Part shown: positions 1-13,000 of the stretch, piece by piece
How the letters are laid out: every line of letters begins with the position of its first letter
Numbering within the stretch: the first letter of the stretch is position 1
Origin: Chamaelirium japonicum
Lineage: Eukaryota; Streptophyta; Magnoliopsida; Liliales; Melanthiaceae
DNA length: 64,000 nt
Direction of reading: 5' to 3'
Assembly: GCA_947650365.1 (NCBI GenBank)
Contig: OX393549.1
Location: 13,695,297-13,759,296, forward strand
Translations under genes and position numbers: made by a program
The notes under the pieces: model-generated
Databases searched by the model: none
The model's input: only the letters and a program-made list of their open reading frames with translations
What the model was told of the DNA's origin: nothing

Positions 1-833
1 GAAGGTTTTGAAGTGGTTAGAGCATAAGTGGAATGTATTTGGGAGAGAAGTGTTGAAGTGGATGCAAATAAATAGGCTCGACAAGCAAAAGAGTTGTTTG
101 GTCAACGAAGAACTTGTGTGGTCGCCCAAGTACTTGTGATGCCCACAAGTCCCCACTCATGGAACAAGTCTTGAGATCAAAATTTCAATTGTAGGACTTG
201 TGCGGCTGTGCCTACGCACAAGTCCCTATACGGCCGTTACATGTCCCTATGTCACCGCACAAGTTCCTATGTGATTGCACAACTCCAACAGTTCGAATTT
301 TAACCGTTGGGGTATGTACGTCCGCACAAACACATGGACAGCCACATAAGTCATGTGCAGCCAGCTATGTGTTTCCTCGCATGTGCGGGGTAGTTTTTAT
401 CAGTGTTACCGGACACTTACTTTTTTCAAAATTTGTCATGTCACCACCTGGACACGACACCCCACTCGGACACTTGACACCCGTGTCAGCATATCTTATG
501 TGGACAATTTGAAGGTTTGCCGTGTTGGATTCCTCAGGACATTCGGACACTTGACATCCGTGTTCCGTGTCCAAGTAACATTGGTTTTTATGAGGTAACT
601 TCACATATGCAATCACACAAAGACATGTGACCCATATGACTACAGTGATAGAGAAGAAAATTTCATGAGATTTCCTTTGATAACAAAAATATTTTAATGT
701 AGTCTTGAATGCAGTTGACAAAGCGAATCAAATCATGAGCATGTAACATGTACTTAACAAGAAATGCATAAGTCTAGTAGAATACTTGTCGACTACGGAT
801 TTTTATTGTAGGATAAATAAAAAAGTAGCATAC
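1..833. other. BRM intron 13, partial, with repeat-like sequence
   Basis: No exon found. Bases about 100-330 carry repeated phrases of the type CGCACAAGT. Bases 420-570 repeat GGACACTTGACA-like phrases. Both look like decayed transposon sequence, unassigned. Confidence 0.4.
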
Positions 834-1091
834 CTCATGCGAGTAATTGCAGTGCTTAACTGCACTTTTCAACATTAACTGCATGTCCTCTATGAAATCC
901 TTCACACCACTATATTCTAAATTGTCCACGCGCTGATCAATTCTCCTTAGATCAAAAAGATTACTTGCCATAGCAACAGTGCTGACAAAACTTGAGTTCT
1001 CATTTCTCTTCCACAAATCATATAAAAATGGTACAATTTGATAGCCATCTTTATCTATTCTCCTCAGGAGCTTGCTAATAACATTTTTGCA
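834..1091 (-). CDS. BRM: BRM coding exon 13 (bromodomain, partial)
   Basis: 86 codons, phase 0, [18 protein letters not shown] through NYSHEV, the first three-quarters of the BRM bromodomain. The acceptor is ATTCAG and the donor GAG|GTATGC. The family continues with an RSEARKVH-like helix, which I do not find in bases 1-833, so the next exon is outside the window. Confidence 0.93.
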
Positions 1092-4000
1092 CTGAATATA
1101 AACAAAATAAATACATTTTAGGCAAAGATGCAGTTGCACTACATATAGAGATTATATGTTTCTTGATACATAGAAAAATAATGATAGACAGCAATGTGAA
1201 TGAGGAGCAGGTCATTAATGCATGTCATCAGAACAGATGGATATGGCTATAAAAATTAAATAAGTAACTCAAGATATGTCATGCAGCTTCAATCCCCACC
1301 AAAGTACACAAACTCATCATATATATTTTTCATATTTCAATGGGAGAAATGCTATTCAGCCCGAAGGTTTGTCCCGATTTCGCCGGCCCGATTGACGTGG
1401 CAGCATGCAACCGGTGGCTGAAACCCATTAGCGATTTTAAAATCTTTAACAACACCAATTGCACGCTGCCACGTCAATCGGGCCGAAGAAATCGGGAAAA
1501 CCTTCGGGCTGAATAGCTTTTCTCTTTCAATGGTCGTGGTCTTAATCAATTTTCATTTATTCTAGATGGATATAATGGATTGTTTGCATGAACTCCTGTT
1601 CTTCGAACTTCAACTACTAGGACGCCACTGTATATTAAAGTATAAAAGGACACCAACCTTTCTAGAATAACTGCTTAAACAGTATGCATATAACTGTCTG
1701 ATCACAGAAGTTAAATAACTGAATGAATTGAAAAATGATTTTGTGGTGAAATATAGACAATTCTACTTTACTCACATGGATCTGCATGCGTACACAATAA
1801 AAGATGCATACTCCATGCCTCAATCATGGATCAACATGGTATACTCACAAATAACATTTCCATGCATTATTGGAAAGGTTGCCAACCATTCTGTAATAGC
1901 CACTCAATAGCCATATAATTGTCTGAACACAAAATATAAATTACTGAATAAGTTGGAACATGATTACGCAGGGGAAGAGAGATCATTCAAATCTATTCGC
2001 ATGTTTCCACATGCGCATGCAATAAAAAGTGCGTACTTCTTCATGCCATAATAGTGGACCTACACAATGTAATCTTAAATATACATGACCAGGCTTTATA
2101 GAAGGATACGATCTTTTAAGTGCATATTCTGGTCATAAAAAGACCTATGTGGTAGATAGGTTATACCTTCGCAGAGGGGCTTGCCACATAACAAATATGA
2201 TGGTCTCCGTCTGGCATGGAGGCCGAAGGAGGGGCTTGCCTCAAACACACGGGGGTGGAAATTCCTGACTTGGCTGGATAATCCAAACGAACCCCACCCC
2301 ATCCCTAAAGCATCAACTTAAGCCGCCGCATTCATGAATATGGGCATGGATCGCCAATGGCATACAGGTTAGACTTACAACTCAAACCTAAGCACTATCA
2401 AAATTGGGCTCCTTAATAACACTTTTGCACTCAACTATGACCTTTACACTTACTTTACAAAATTACCAGCAAAAGGACCAAAATGGCAATAACATAAGAA
2501 ATCTAAATTCGAAATAACTCGACTTTCACAAAATACAAAGACTCTCAGAGATGGAGGGGATCCTAATGTAAGTATCATTCATAACTCTACAAAGGATCCA
2601 AGTTTGAGTAGGTGTCCAAAATTAATGAGGAAAACTTGGATCGCTCTCCAAGTTTTAGTAGGTGTTCAAAATTAATGAGGAAAAAGCACCCCCACTTCGA
2701 GAGACACCACTTATAGAGCATTTCCTAAGTCTAGAACACCTACCTGCAGACTACACACAGCCAACACCTCCAGTTGCAGACTCTACACAAGAAACACCCC
2801 CACCTGCAGACTCTACACAACCAACACCCCCACCCGTTGAGCCTACGCAACCAATAACCCCACCTACAGAGCCTACACAACCAACACCCCATTTCCAGAG
2901 TCTATGGCCTCTAAGAAGCATGGTCCATCATCTAAAAAGGAAGTCGCCTCTTATAAGGGGGGAAACCTAGAGGAAAAACAGCAAATACGCCAAGGTATGA
3001 GAGTTCAGAAGGGACAGATGAATCCTCATCTTCATATGAGAGTTCAAGTGCAACTCTATATATTGGATCGTCAAACACAGATGCTCCAGACGCCGATGAG
3101 TCTTTAGAGGCTGGCAACTTTTTGTTCCAGGAGATGATGGTCAGGGTATTGCTATTTAAGGATTTATTGAAGGGTAATGTTAGGCAGGGTGATGCTACTC
3201 ATGTTGTTGCTACTAAGGGATCTATTACTCAGGGTAATGTTGCTAAGGGTGTTGCTAAACAGGGATATAATGCTCAGAGTGATGTTGCCCAGGGTGTTGC
3301 TACTCAGGGATGATGGTTTTAACAATATTGACCCTAAGGAGGCCTACCATAACAGCCACTCTTCAGCTGATGAGGAAAACCAAGGTGAGCCATCTACTAG
3401 AGAGTTTCAATCTTTTGTTAATGTGACTGACAATTTATATGCTGCTGAAGAACATGAGCAAGTTGATGATACTGATTAATATAACTGAAAAGGGTAAGTA
3501 ATGGGCAACAAGCAGTGAATGCAGAAGCTATTTGAGGAAGTATGCAATTATAATTAAATTCTCAAAGCATTTCGTCAAGAATGGAGGTTACAGAGCAAGG
3601 GTTTTAGGCAAGAATAGGGACTGCCAGTGGATGTGTTATGGATGAAGGACTACAGATGGGCACACATTTAAGCTGTATAAAATATTTTCATACTATACGT
3701 GCAAGGGTGATCCTGAGTCAAAGAACCATGTGGCTAATGCACATTGGATTGCTGATGCTATTGAAGAACAAATTAAAATTCACAAGACATACATGCCAAA
3801 AGATGGTCAGGATGAAATTTCGATTAAGTATCAAACAAGGATCGGCTATTAGACTACATGGCATGCCAAATCAAAGGCTATGGAGAGAGTCCATGGCAAT
3901 TATGATTTAAGTTATACTAAGGCTACAGAGATGCGCAAACAAGTGTTACTGAGCAATCCTGGGCGTATAGCTACATGTGCAAGGGAAGACTCAGGCAATA

Positions 4001-7000
4001 AGTTCAGTGACATGAATATTGCCTTTAAGGCTTCAATTGAAGGTGTCCTAGGTGGGTGTAGACCTATGGTGGGGTTGGATTTGTGTTTTCTCAAAAGGCA
4101 AATATGGTAGTGTTTTGACTTTCTATCATTGCATTGGATGGAAACAGTAGCTTGTTTCCATTAGCTATCTAAATTTGTCGAATTGAGAATTATATGAGCG
4201 TTGGGCAACCACTTTGAAGATCATTGCACCACAGTTAAACAAGTACCCAACAAAGTTGACATTTATTTCTGATAGGGGAAAGGGGCTGATAGAGCCTGTA
4301 ACCAAACTGTTTCCCGGGAGTTACCAAAGGTTTTGCTTCAGCCACTTAATAATCATGTTTTGCTAATTCAGTTTTCCTTTTTGATCAAACCCACAGTTTA
4401 AACTGACTTCAGTTTCCCTTTTTAAATTGATTAAACCTCTTAATTGGCTATTTAGGTTCTGTAGCGAATTTCACAGAATCAGATATTACTTGAATGCTCA
4501 TAATGGTCATATAATGCCAATGGCTGATTCCAGTGATTGGGACACTCTAAGTACAATAAACATTGTTAATTTTCTTAGGGCTATGTATTTACTTGATTTG
4601 ATCCTAATCAATTGTAACTCATTATCTTTTGCAGGCAGAGTATATGGTTCTTCCACCTCCATTGGTAAGGCCACCTAGGAGGCCTAGACTGCCAAGGAGA
4701 AGGGATGAAGAAAAATGCTCAGACCAAATTCAAAAAAAAAAAAATTGTAAAACAATGTAGAGGATTTGGCCATAAAACAAGAACATGCAAGTGACTAACT
4801 GGAGCGGGATTGAAAGAAATGAAACTTCGGAAAGGATGGTAAAAGTGGCACCAACAAAATTATTGGAATTAGGAGCAGGTGAAACTAGCAGTGAATATTT
4901 GATACGCTACCAGGTGATCCAGAGGTGTTAAAGAGGTGTTAGATGAGCAAGTGAAACAAGCAGTGGATATGCTACCAGGGGATCCAGTTATGGAATGGGT
5001 GCAGGTGTAACTGGTTTGCAAGTAACATTAAGCGGTGCTAGGGGAGGTGGGAGTGGTGGTAGGGGACATGGGTTTGGTGCTAGGAGTGGTGCTAGAGGAG
5101 TAGGTGAAAACGGTGTTGGAGGAACTCAAGGTGGTACTAGGGGAGGTGGGAATGGTACTATGAGTGGTGATAGAGGAGTACATGAAACTTGATGCATGCG
5201 AGTCTTTTAATAACTCAAGTGCAAAATTTAAATAGATAGAACAAAATTCAGCACTAGGTAATTAAATTAAAGAGATTTTCAGTGTATAAATGATATCGCA
5301 GCAAGCACAATAGTTCGCAAACATAAAATAATGGGGCAAGTTAATCAAAGAAACATAGATCTAATTAAAGAACAAATGGGAGATGAAGACCTATGAAGCC
5401 AATGATGACATAAACCCGAGAATAAGACAAGGATAAGGCCGGTGGTAAACACAAGGGACGATTACGGCTTAGGAGCGATATTACCATTAACTCGTGCCTT
5501 GGTTAATATCCGATGTGTTCCCGATGTCCGATATACGAGATGGCGAAGGAGGGAGGGCGATCCAGAAGACGAGATGAAAAAGCTTAGACAATGATCTCTA
5601 AGGAAGAACTCTTGCGCTGATCTCTCGCGAGGGCCGTAGATGAAACTTGCGGAGGAAGAATAGGCAAGAAGCAAAGTTGAAGAATAGGAAATGATCTCTC
5701 GAACAAGCCGATAGCTCCTTTCTTGAAAATTAGGGTTTCCAAAGTCATGCCAAAAAATAATCACCAAACTAGGGTTTAAAGGGGCTTTAAATAGGAGGAA
5801 AGAAAAGAAAGAGAGAGATCGCGGAAGAGAGAGAGGGGAGGGGTCGCGCGGACGAATCCCGCGGGCAAGGTGCCGCGCGGGTAGGAGAAAGAGAGAAGAG
5901 GGGAGCGGGCAAGGTTTCTCTCGGGTTCCCTATGGGCTTCCTTTGGGCCTCAAACGATCTCCATCGTCTATCCATTGGTTCTTGATTAGATCCAATGGAT
6001 ATTATTAAAACCGGCTAATGCGACTTAAAACACTTTAGGCTTAAGTCTGGTGCAAACATCTCCCGCACCTAGGCTGATCTGAAATACAAAGCTTAATAAC
6101 TCTTGATACGTTCATCGATTGTACATAAAATAAAAACCAAAGTTGCAGATAATGAAAAGAGCTTTCCAACGGACCGACGGATCGTCGATCAACTTCCTGG
6201 ATCTCCGTAGGGACGCTAAAAGGCCAGTTGCTGTCTTAAAATCCTGCACGTGCCTACGTCAAGTCTTCCGGACCCAGAAGAACTCGACTCCGCTCGAGTG
6301 GAGTCGGGATCAAAAGGGAAGTCCACACCGCGAAGAAGCATCAGACACAACTCATTGCCACCCCACCCTCCTGGGCCTAGGGGTTCCGTTTCTGAAAGAT
6401 CCTCCTGATCATCAGGTCTGTGAACTTGGTGGTGTAGTCCTCGATGGTCCTAGATCCTTGCTTGAGGGTTTGCAGTTTCTGGAAGATCCTCTTCTGATAG
6501 TCAAAAGGGAGAAATTTGTCTTTCAGCTTCTTTCTCATCTTCTCCCAAGTTCCGACTTTTTCTTTGCCTCGCCTTTGCCAGATAGTTTGGAGTTGATTCC
6601 ACCAGACCAAAACGTGACCTCTCATTTTAAAAACCACGAACTTGACCCTTTTATCTTCGGGTATGGTTTTCCAGTCAAAATATTGCTCTACCCGATCAAT
6701 TCACTCTAGGTAGACCTCTGGTTGACCTCTTCCATCGTAGTCACCGACTTCGATTTTTATCCCATAATCCCATTGTTCCTGCCATCTCTCCCGGTTCACA
6801 ACCACACCTTGTGGGTTCTCCTGGTATTCTTGATCCACTCTAAGGTTCGGGTTGGCCCTAGGATTCCTATCAGGAGGTCTTTGGTTTTGTAGGAGGGCAG
6901 CTAACAGTTCAAAGTTCTGTCGGGTCGCAGTCTGATTTTCAACCAGGACCAACGTCATCCTCACGAGCATCGTCTCAATCCTTTTGATGGGATCAGACTG

Positions 7001-10000
7001 CTGAGACTCATCTTGACTCATAATCTTGTTCAATTCTAGGTTCAAAGAGACTAGTCGGGGTAGACTCAATGACAATGGTATACTCAATATGATGCAACTT
7101 GATGCAATGAGGTGCCTAGATAATGTGGTGAGATGATTATGCAAAGTTATTCGACACAAACTTTCAAGCACTCATAACTGAAAATAAAATCCAAAAATCA
7201 GCAAGCATGTAATATACTGCGTGATCGACTAGAGAATGAAAATCCTCTAATGTCGTGCTCTGCTACTAGGGGTAGGACTTGGGCAGGTTTGACACGAACC
7301 CGACCCGCCCAACCCGAACAATGGACAAGCATGGGCAAAGCTAGTTAAAAACTTGGACGGATTTGGACAAAAAATGTCAACCAGATTTCAATATGGACAG
7401 GTTTGGGCACCGGTTTTTCCAACTCGAGGAACCCAAGTATAGTGTCATACTTGCATCCCGTGGAACTCCTTGTTATATTTCTATGCCTTTGGAGTTTTCT
7501 TTATGCAAATCAAGGACTGTCTGCTTGATGTTGAATACTAAAAATTCGTTTGAAATATGTGGGGATATAGATTTGAGTTTATATTTTCTTTATGCAAATT
7601 AAAGATCTGTTGGTTTTTTTATGCAAATCAAAGATTTGTTGGTTATTTTTTTTCCCATTTGTTTATGTTTCACAAATATTTCTAATTGGGCAACCCTCCC
7701 AACTCGTCCATTTTTTTGCAAATTAGGCAACCCGAGCAACTTGAATGGACAAGCACGGGTTGAGCTTCCACGGGCAAAACGGGTTAAGGTTTTTATAAAT
7801 CGGGTTGGGCATGGGCAGACCCTTCAACCCGCCCAAGTCCCACCCGTATCTGATACCAACTTAATGCATGCGAGTCTTTTAATAACTAAAGTGCAGAATT
7901 TAAATAAATAGAACAAAATTCAGTACTAGGTAATTAAATTTCAGCACCTACAAAAGTGGGAAAATCACATGCTATCATCTGACCAAGGTTTCTAAGACAT
8001 CAAACAATATTTCAATGATAATAAAAGAGAATTTCAGTCAATAAATGATAATCGCAGCAAACACAAGAATTCGCAAACATAAAATAATGGAGCAAGTTAA
8101 TCAAAAAACATAGATATAATTAGAGAACCAATGGGAGATGTAGATATATCTAGCCAATGATGATATAAGCCCAAGAATAAGCTAAGGATAAGGCCGGTGG
8201 TAAACAAGAGGGACATATACGACTAAAGAGCGATATTATCGTTAATTCGTGCCTTGGTCAATATCCAATGTGTTCCCGATGTCCGATAAACGAGATGGCA
8301 GAGGAGGGAGGGCAATCCAAAAGACAAGGTGAAGAAGCTTAGACGATGATCTTTGAGGGATCTCTTGCGAAGGCCGTAGATGAAATCAGAGCGGTAGATG
8401 AAGAAGCTTGCAGAGGAAGATAGGCAAAGAAGCAAGGATGATGAATCGGAGATGATCTCTCGAACAAGACGACAGCTCCGTTCTTGAAAATTAGGGTTTC
8501 CAAAGTCATGCCAAAAAAAAAATCTCCAAACTAGGGTTAAAAGGGGCTTTAAATAGGAGAAATGAAGAGAGAGAGAGAGAAATAAAGATTGCGGAAGAGA
8601 CAGGGGAGGGGTCGTGCGAACGAATCCCAAGGGCAAGGTGCCGCGCAGGTATGAGAGAGATAGAGAGAAGAAGGGCGTGGGCCGGGCTTCTCTCGGGTTC
8701 CCTATGGGCTTCCTTTGGACCTCAAACGATCTTCATCATCTATCCATTGGTTCTAGATTAGATCCAATGGATATTATTAAAACTGACTAATGCGACTTAA
8801 AGCACTTTAGGCTCAGTCGGGTGCGAACATCCCCCGCACCTAGGCTGACCTGAAATATAAAGCTTAATAACTCTTGATCCGTTCATCAGATTTACATGAA
8901 ATAAAAACCAAAGTTGCAGATAATGAAAAGAACTTTCTAACAGAACCGACGGATCGTTGATCGGCTTCCTGGATCTGCGTAGGGATGCTAAAAGGCGGGC
9001 TGCTGTCCTGAAATTCGGCATATGCCTATGTCAAAACTGGTGTTAGGGGAACTCAAGGTGATGCTAGGAAAGGTAACTATGGCTAGGGAACCCTATGCCC
9101 AAGATCAATGCAGTTATGCTACAAGTGACCGTATGCCAATTATCAATGCACAAAACAGGCAATATGAACCCTTTCCTAGGTATCATATTTCACATATGCC
9201 ACCCCCATCTAGACCCCAGAATATTGGGAATGTGAAGCAGTTTGTTACTCAGGAAGTTAAGTGGTATGTTGGGCGTTTAGGTGGGAGGTAGAGGTGGACT
9301 TGGAGGTGGAGGGGTGCAACAAACCGTTGCTCATTCTATTGGTGTATAGCAGCAACAACAGTAGCAGCAGCAACCAAAGTTACCAAGTCGGAAGTTAGGA
9401 AAAAATCGGCTAGGGGAGAAGTCAAAAAAATTGGGAAAAAGTCGAGAAAGAGTTAGAGGAAAAAAAAAGCAGAAGTTTTTAAAAAATATATAAAGATGTT
9501 CCAATATATTTTTTGAGCAGTATACAATAGGATTAAACGTGATTAATCGATATTAAAACATGTAAATCAGGATTAAAATGCAAAAATCATGATTTTTAAA
9601 AAGAATTGTGACTTTTTCAAAAAAACAGGAAAAAAGTTGTGTAGTAAATGCCACAACAATAAGTCGTGTTTTAAAAGCATTTTTTTCAAAAACAAACACC
9701 CGACTTAGTAACATGGGCAGCAACATCATCCACATCAGCAAGAGTCAGGTAGAAACTTCATACATGCCAAAGAAGGGAGTAGTGCGAGTAGCAGCAGAAG
9801 ATTGGGAAAAAGGCTCACCAAATCTAACAATCCCTAGAAGCAGAAGTAGCAACAGTAACTCCTTCGATTGGAAATCTATTTGTGTTATAATTATGGTTGT
9901 TGAAGAAACTTCTCAGTTTGTTTGATGATTGAATTATGGTTGTTTTGATTCTTTTGGTAAACTTCTCAGTTTGATGTTTGAATTATGGTTGTTTTGGTTC

Positions 10001-13000
10001 TTTTAAACTTCTCGTTTGATTTTTTAATGTTTGAATTATGGGATCATTAGTGCTGGATGTTGGATGTTGGATATTGCTTGGTTAGTAGTTGAATGTTTGG
10101 CTGTTGAATGTTGGATATTTGATGTTGAATGTTATTTTGGAAGATAACTTGGAATTGACAAGTAGAATGCATTCAAAATTACACTGTACTTGGAATAAAT
10201 TTTCATTCAAAAGTACATTACATTAAGGAGTACATTGTCATTTCAATGCATTGCGTATTTGCATTTCATATGTAGTACATTGCATTTCCAACCCTATTTG
10301 TTACCCAAAAAATCCTTCGCACAGCTCATCTAAGTTGACCTCTAGACTAAAGTGACCATATTACTTTTGAGTTTTGACTACTTCCTTTACTTTTGACTGC
10401 ACCAAACCATGAGTCCACCATTGAAAACTATTGCCATATGCAACCATTGAAAACTATTGCAATATGGATCTTGGCATTTCAGAACTTTTGTCCAAAGCTA
10501 TGTGACTGCTTTGAAGTCAGGATTGTCCTCTTTCCTATGCAACCTGGTCTTCCACAATGGGAGCCAATGATCTGCATCTCCACATCCATAGAAACCAACT
10601 GGATTTGCTTGGTAGATGAACATCCAACTGAACCCATTGCATCTTCAAGCCCTTAAAACCCTTTGCAGGAACAATATTGGCATTGCAAAATATTTTTTCC
10701 CTTAAAATGATCTATAGTATTGCAACCGGTAGATTGCATATGCCCTTGCAAGTTGCAAGCAGGTTGTTTGCATTTTGTGTAAACCAAGGGCATGTAACTG
10801 CTTCATGACCACATTGTGCACACATTTGACAGGACAGCAGAGATAAACAAGCATAGAGGACAATTCAGCAAATTCATAGATATTAGCATCAACCCCCTAT
10901 TATTTATCAATAATTTAGTATTGCCCCCCAAATTTTAAATAATGTAGTAAACCCCGCTAAATTTCAGAATTCATTCTCCACAAGGACACACCTGAATGTG
11001 ACTAATGGTGTCCCTAATCTACCAAAATATGGACTGTAAATGAATTTCGAGGAAGATTTTAACTTGGAAACATTGTTTGAACCTTCACCACCACCCATTT
11101 CTTCACCTTCAGTTTCAAATGGCAAGAATGGGCTTCTTCACCCAAGATTTGAGGAAGATAATAAACAATGTCTCCACACCAGATTTAAGTTTTCCTCAAT
11201 AAATTTTTTAAGACACCCTTTTTCGTGATTTGAACATCCAATGGATGGCTTTTTTCTATGGTTTGGTCGTTTTGAAGAAGATGGACATAAAACGGTTAGG
11301 AATCTGAGGAGGGTTGCTAGTTAAATCGTTAATGGTAGTTTTGGTATAGGAAATGACCAACTAGGCTGATTTGAAGCTGACTCGATGCTTCAGATGGCAA
11401 ACGGACGAGATTGTTAGTTTTAGGGGGATCCCCCTAATATTAAAAAAAGCAAGGAATATTTTACTTCACCCCTTTTTTTTAAGGGGGGGATTCAAATTTA
11501 AAAATCATAGAACCAAGGATTGATGTAATTAACCCTAGTAAGTATTATTACTAATTCACAACTTTATGATCAATGATAAAAGATTGTTCGGCTTGTACCC
11601 TTTTTTACAGCTATACAATTAATCCAGTTGTGCTGCTACAACTTGTATGCATCTCTTTAATTTGTTGTGACTTGCCTAAAGACAAGTAGAAGGCTTTAGT
11701 TTGGTTGGTTAAACCAGTTTTACTTTGTCATTGGTTTTGGTTGAAGGCCAAATCTTCTAAAACTGGGGGTGCCTTCAATTTCCATCTCACTACTTTTACC
11801 CAAGTCTTCGCATGTATTTTTTTTTCATTGAATTTAGGGTCCCTTCCCCTTTATTCAGTTTAGGGTTAAACCTACACCCTAACCTTAAAAATAAACCTAA
11901 ATCCTAACTCTAAATCATAAACCCTAAAACTTAACCCTAAAGCTCCTAAAATCTATCTTTTATTTAATTATAACTCTTTTCTAATTGATTTTGTAAAAAA
12001 AAAAATTAAAAGGTTGATACTAGTTTCGGTCGATACTGACCGATTCATAATCATATCGTGTATATCTCCGGACCCGATTGATTCCCAGATTTTAAACCTT
12101 GCTTAGGAGGCCAATTAGCAGTCAAGTCAACTTAAGTCAATAGTGACTTATATAATTTTAGAATTGAGATTTTTCTGTAATTTCACACAATTATAGGTCT
12201 TATTTGTAATTTGAGATAAATGAAAAGAGTATACTGCATATGAGCCCTTTGGATAAGGCTAACTTAGGAATAGGGCTGATTCTTGGTGGATAAACACCAT
12301 TCAATTAAAACACTATTAATGGGCTGTTTGGTTGTAAATTATGCATCAAGAATAATGTCCAGCTACTGATCCACAGGATAAGAGATATGTGTGGCCTCTT
12401 CTCCCTCTCAACCACACCTGCACGTAGGATGTTCTTATCCCTTGACCAAGTGACCATAGTGGCACAATTTAGCTTATTGTGCTCCACATGCAAAGGCAAA
12501 TAACCTATGCACTTCGCATGCTGATCTATGGATTAAGGGTTTGATGGACAACCAATTCTAAGGAGTCTTTCCATTAGATATCAGGAATATATCGCAATTT
12601 TCGAACCCTTAACCATTAAAAAACTTTTAATTTTAATCAACTTAATTTATTGTGGACTTCACACATTCAGGAATTTGGCGGCAAGGATAAAGAAAACTGT
12701 TAAATGGACCAAGTGTGAAAGTAGAGAGGAATTACAATGCATGTTTTGCTTCCAGAACTTCTACAGAATGATGATGCAAAATGGACCATATCAAATGTCT
12801 TGGTGTCATATTGTTCATGCTATATGTTTGGGACAGTTGATTGAAACCAACACCTGATATCAAGTTGTAAATACATTAAGATAGAAATTTGGTGTGTCTT
12901 GAACTGGACAACAACATTAACCAACAAGATGGACAATGATACATTGTAGATGTAGGTCCACGAAAGTAAATGAAAAGGAAAGAGTGATATTATCATGTCG

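Larger units (their letters stand above)
5190..9033 (-). mobile_element. Non-autonomous Ty3/Gypsy LTR retrotransposon with 5-bp TSD
   Basis: Two direct repeats of about 1.1 kb (5190-6261 and 7862-9033) flank a 1.6-kb internal region. The outer ends are TGATGCATG... and ...TATGTCA (TG...CA), flanked by the perfect duplication AAACT (5185-5189 and 9034-9038). Orientation is minus: a tRNA-iMet-type primer-binding sequence (TTGGTATCAGA in minus) sits inside the right LTR, and gag is read leftward. The internal region holds only gag (no RT, protease or integrase), so mobilisation in trans must be assumed. A hAT MITE (7267-7848) splits the PBS region. Confidence 0.85.
2641..9930 (+). mobile_element. 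Degenerate Mutator-like element (MULE), interrupted by later insertions
   Basis: A broken MuDR-type transposase gene can be followed on the plus strand through 2,660-5,189 and again 9,039-9,920. It is interrupted by an LTR retrotransposon (5190-9033) and a hAT MITE (9375-9716). The terminal inverted repeats and target duplication of the MULE were not found, so the outer borders are approximate. It lies antisense to BRM within intron 12. Confidence 0.7.

Noticed and set aside
10393..11228. Possible small exons or genes in intron 12.
   Set aside because: Short frames with no family resemblance, flanked by low-complexity sequence.
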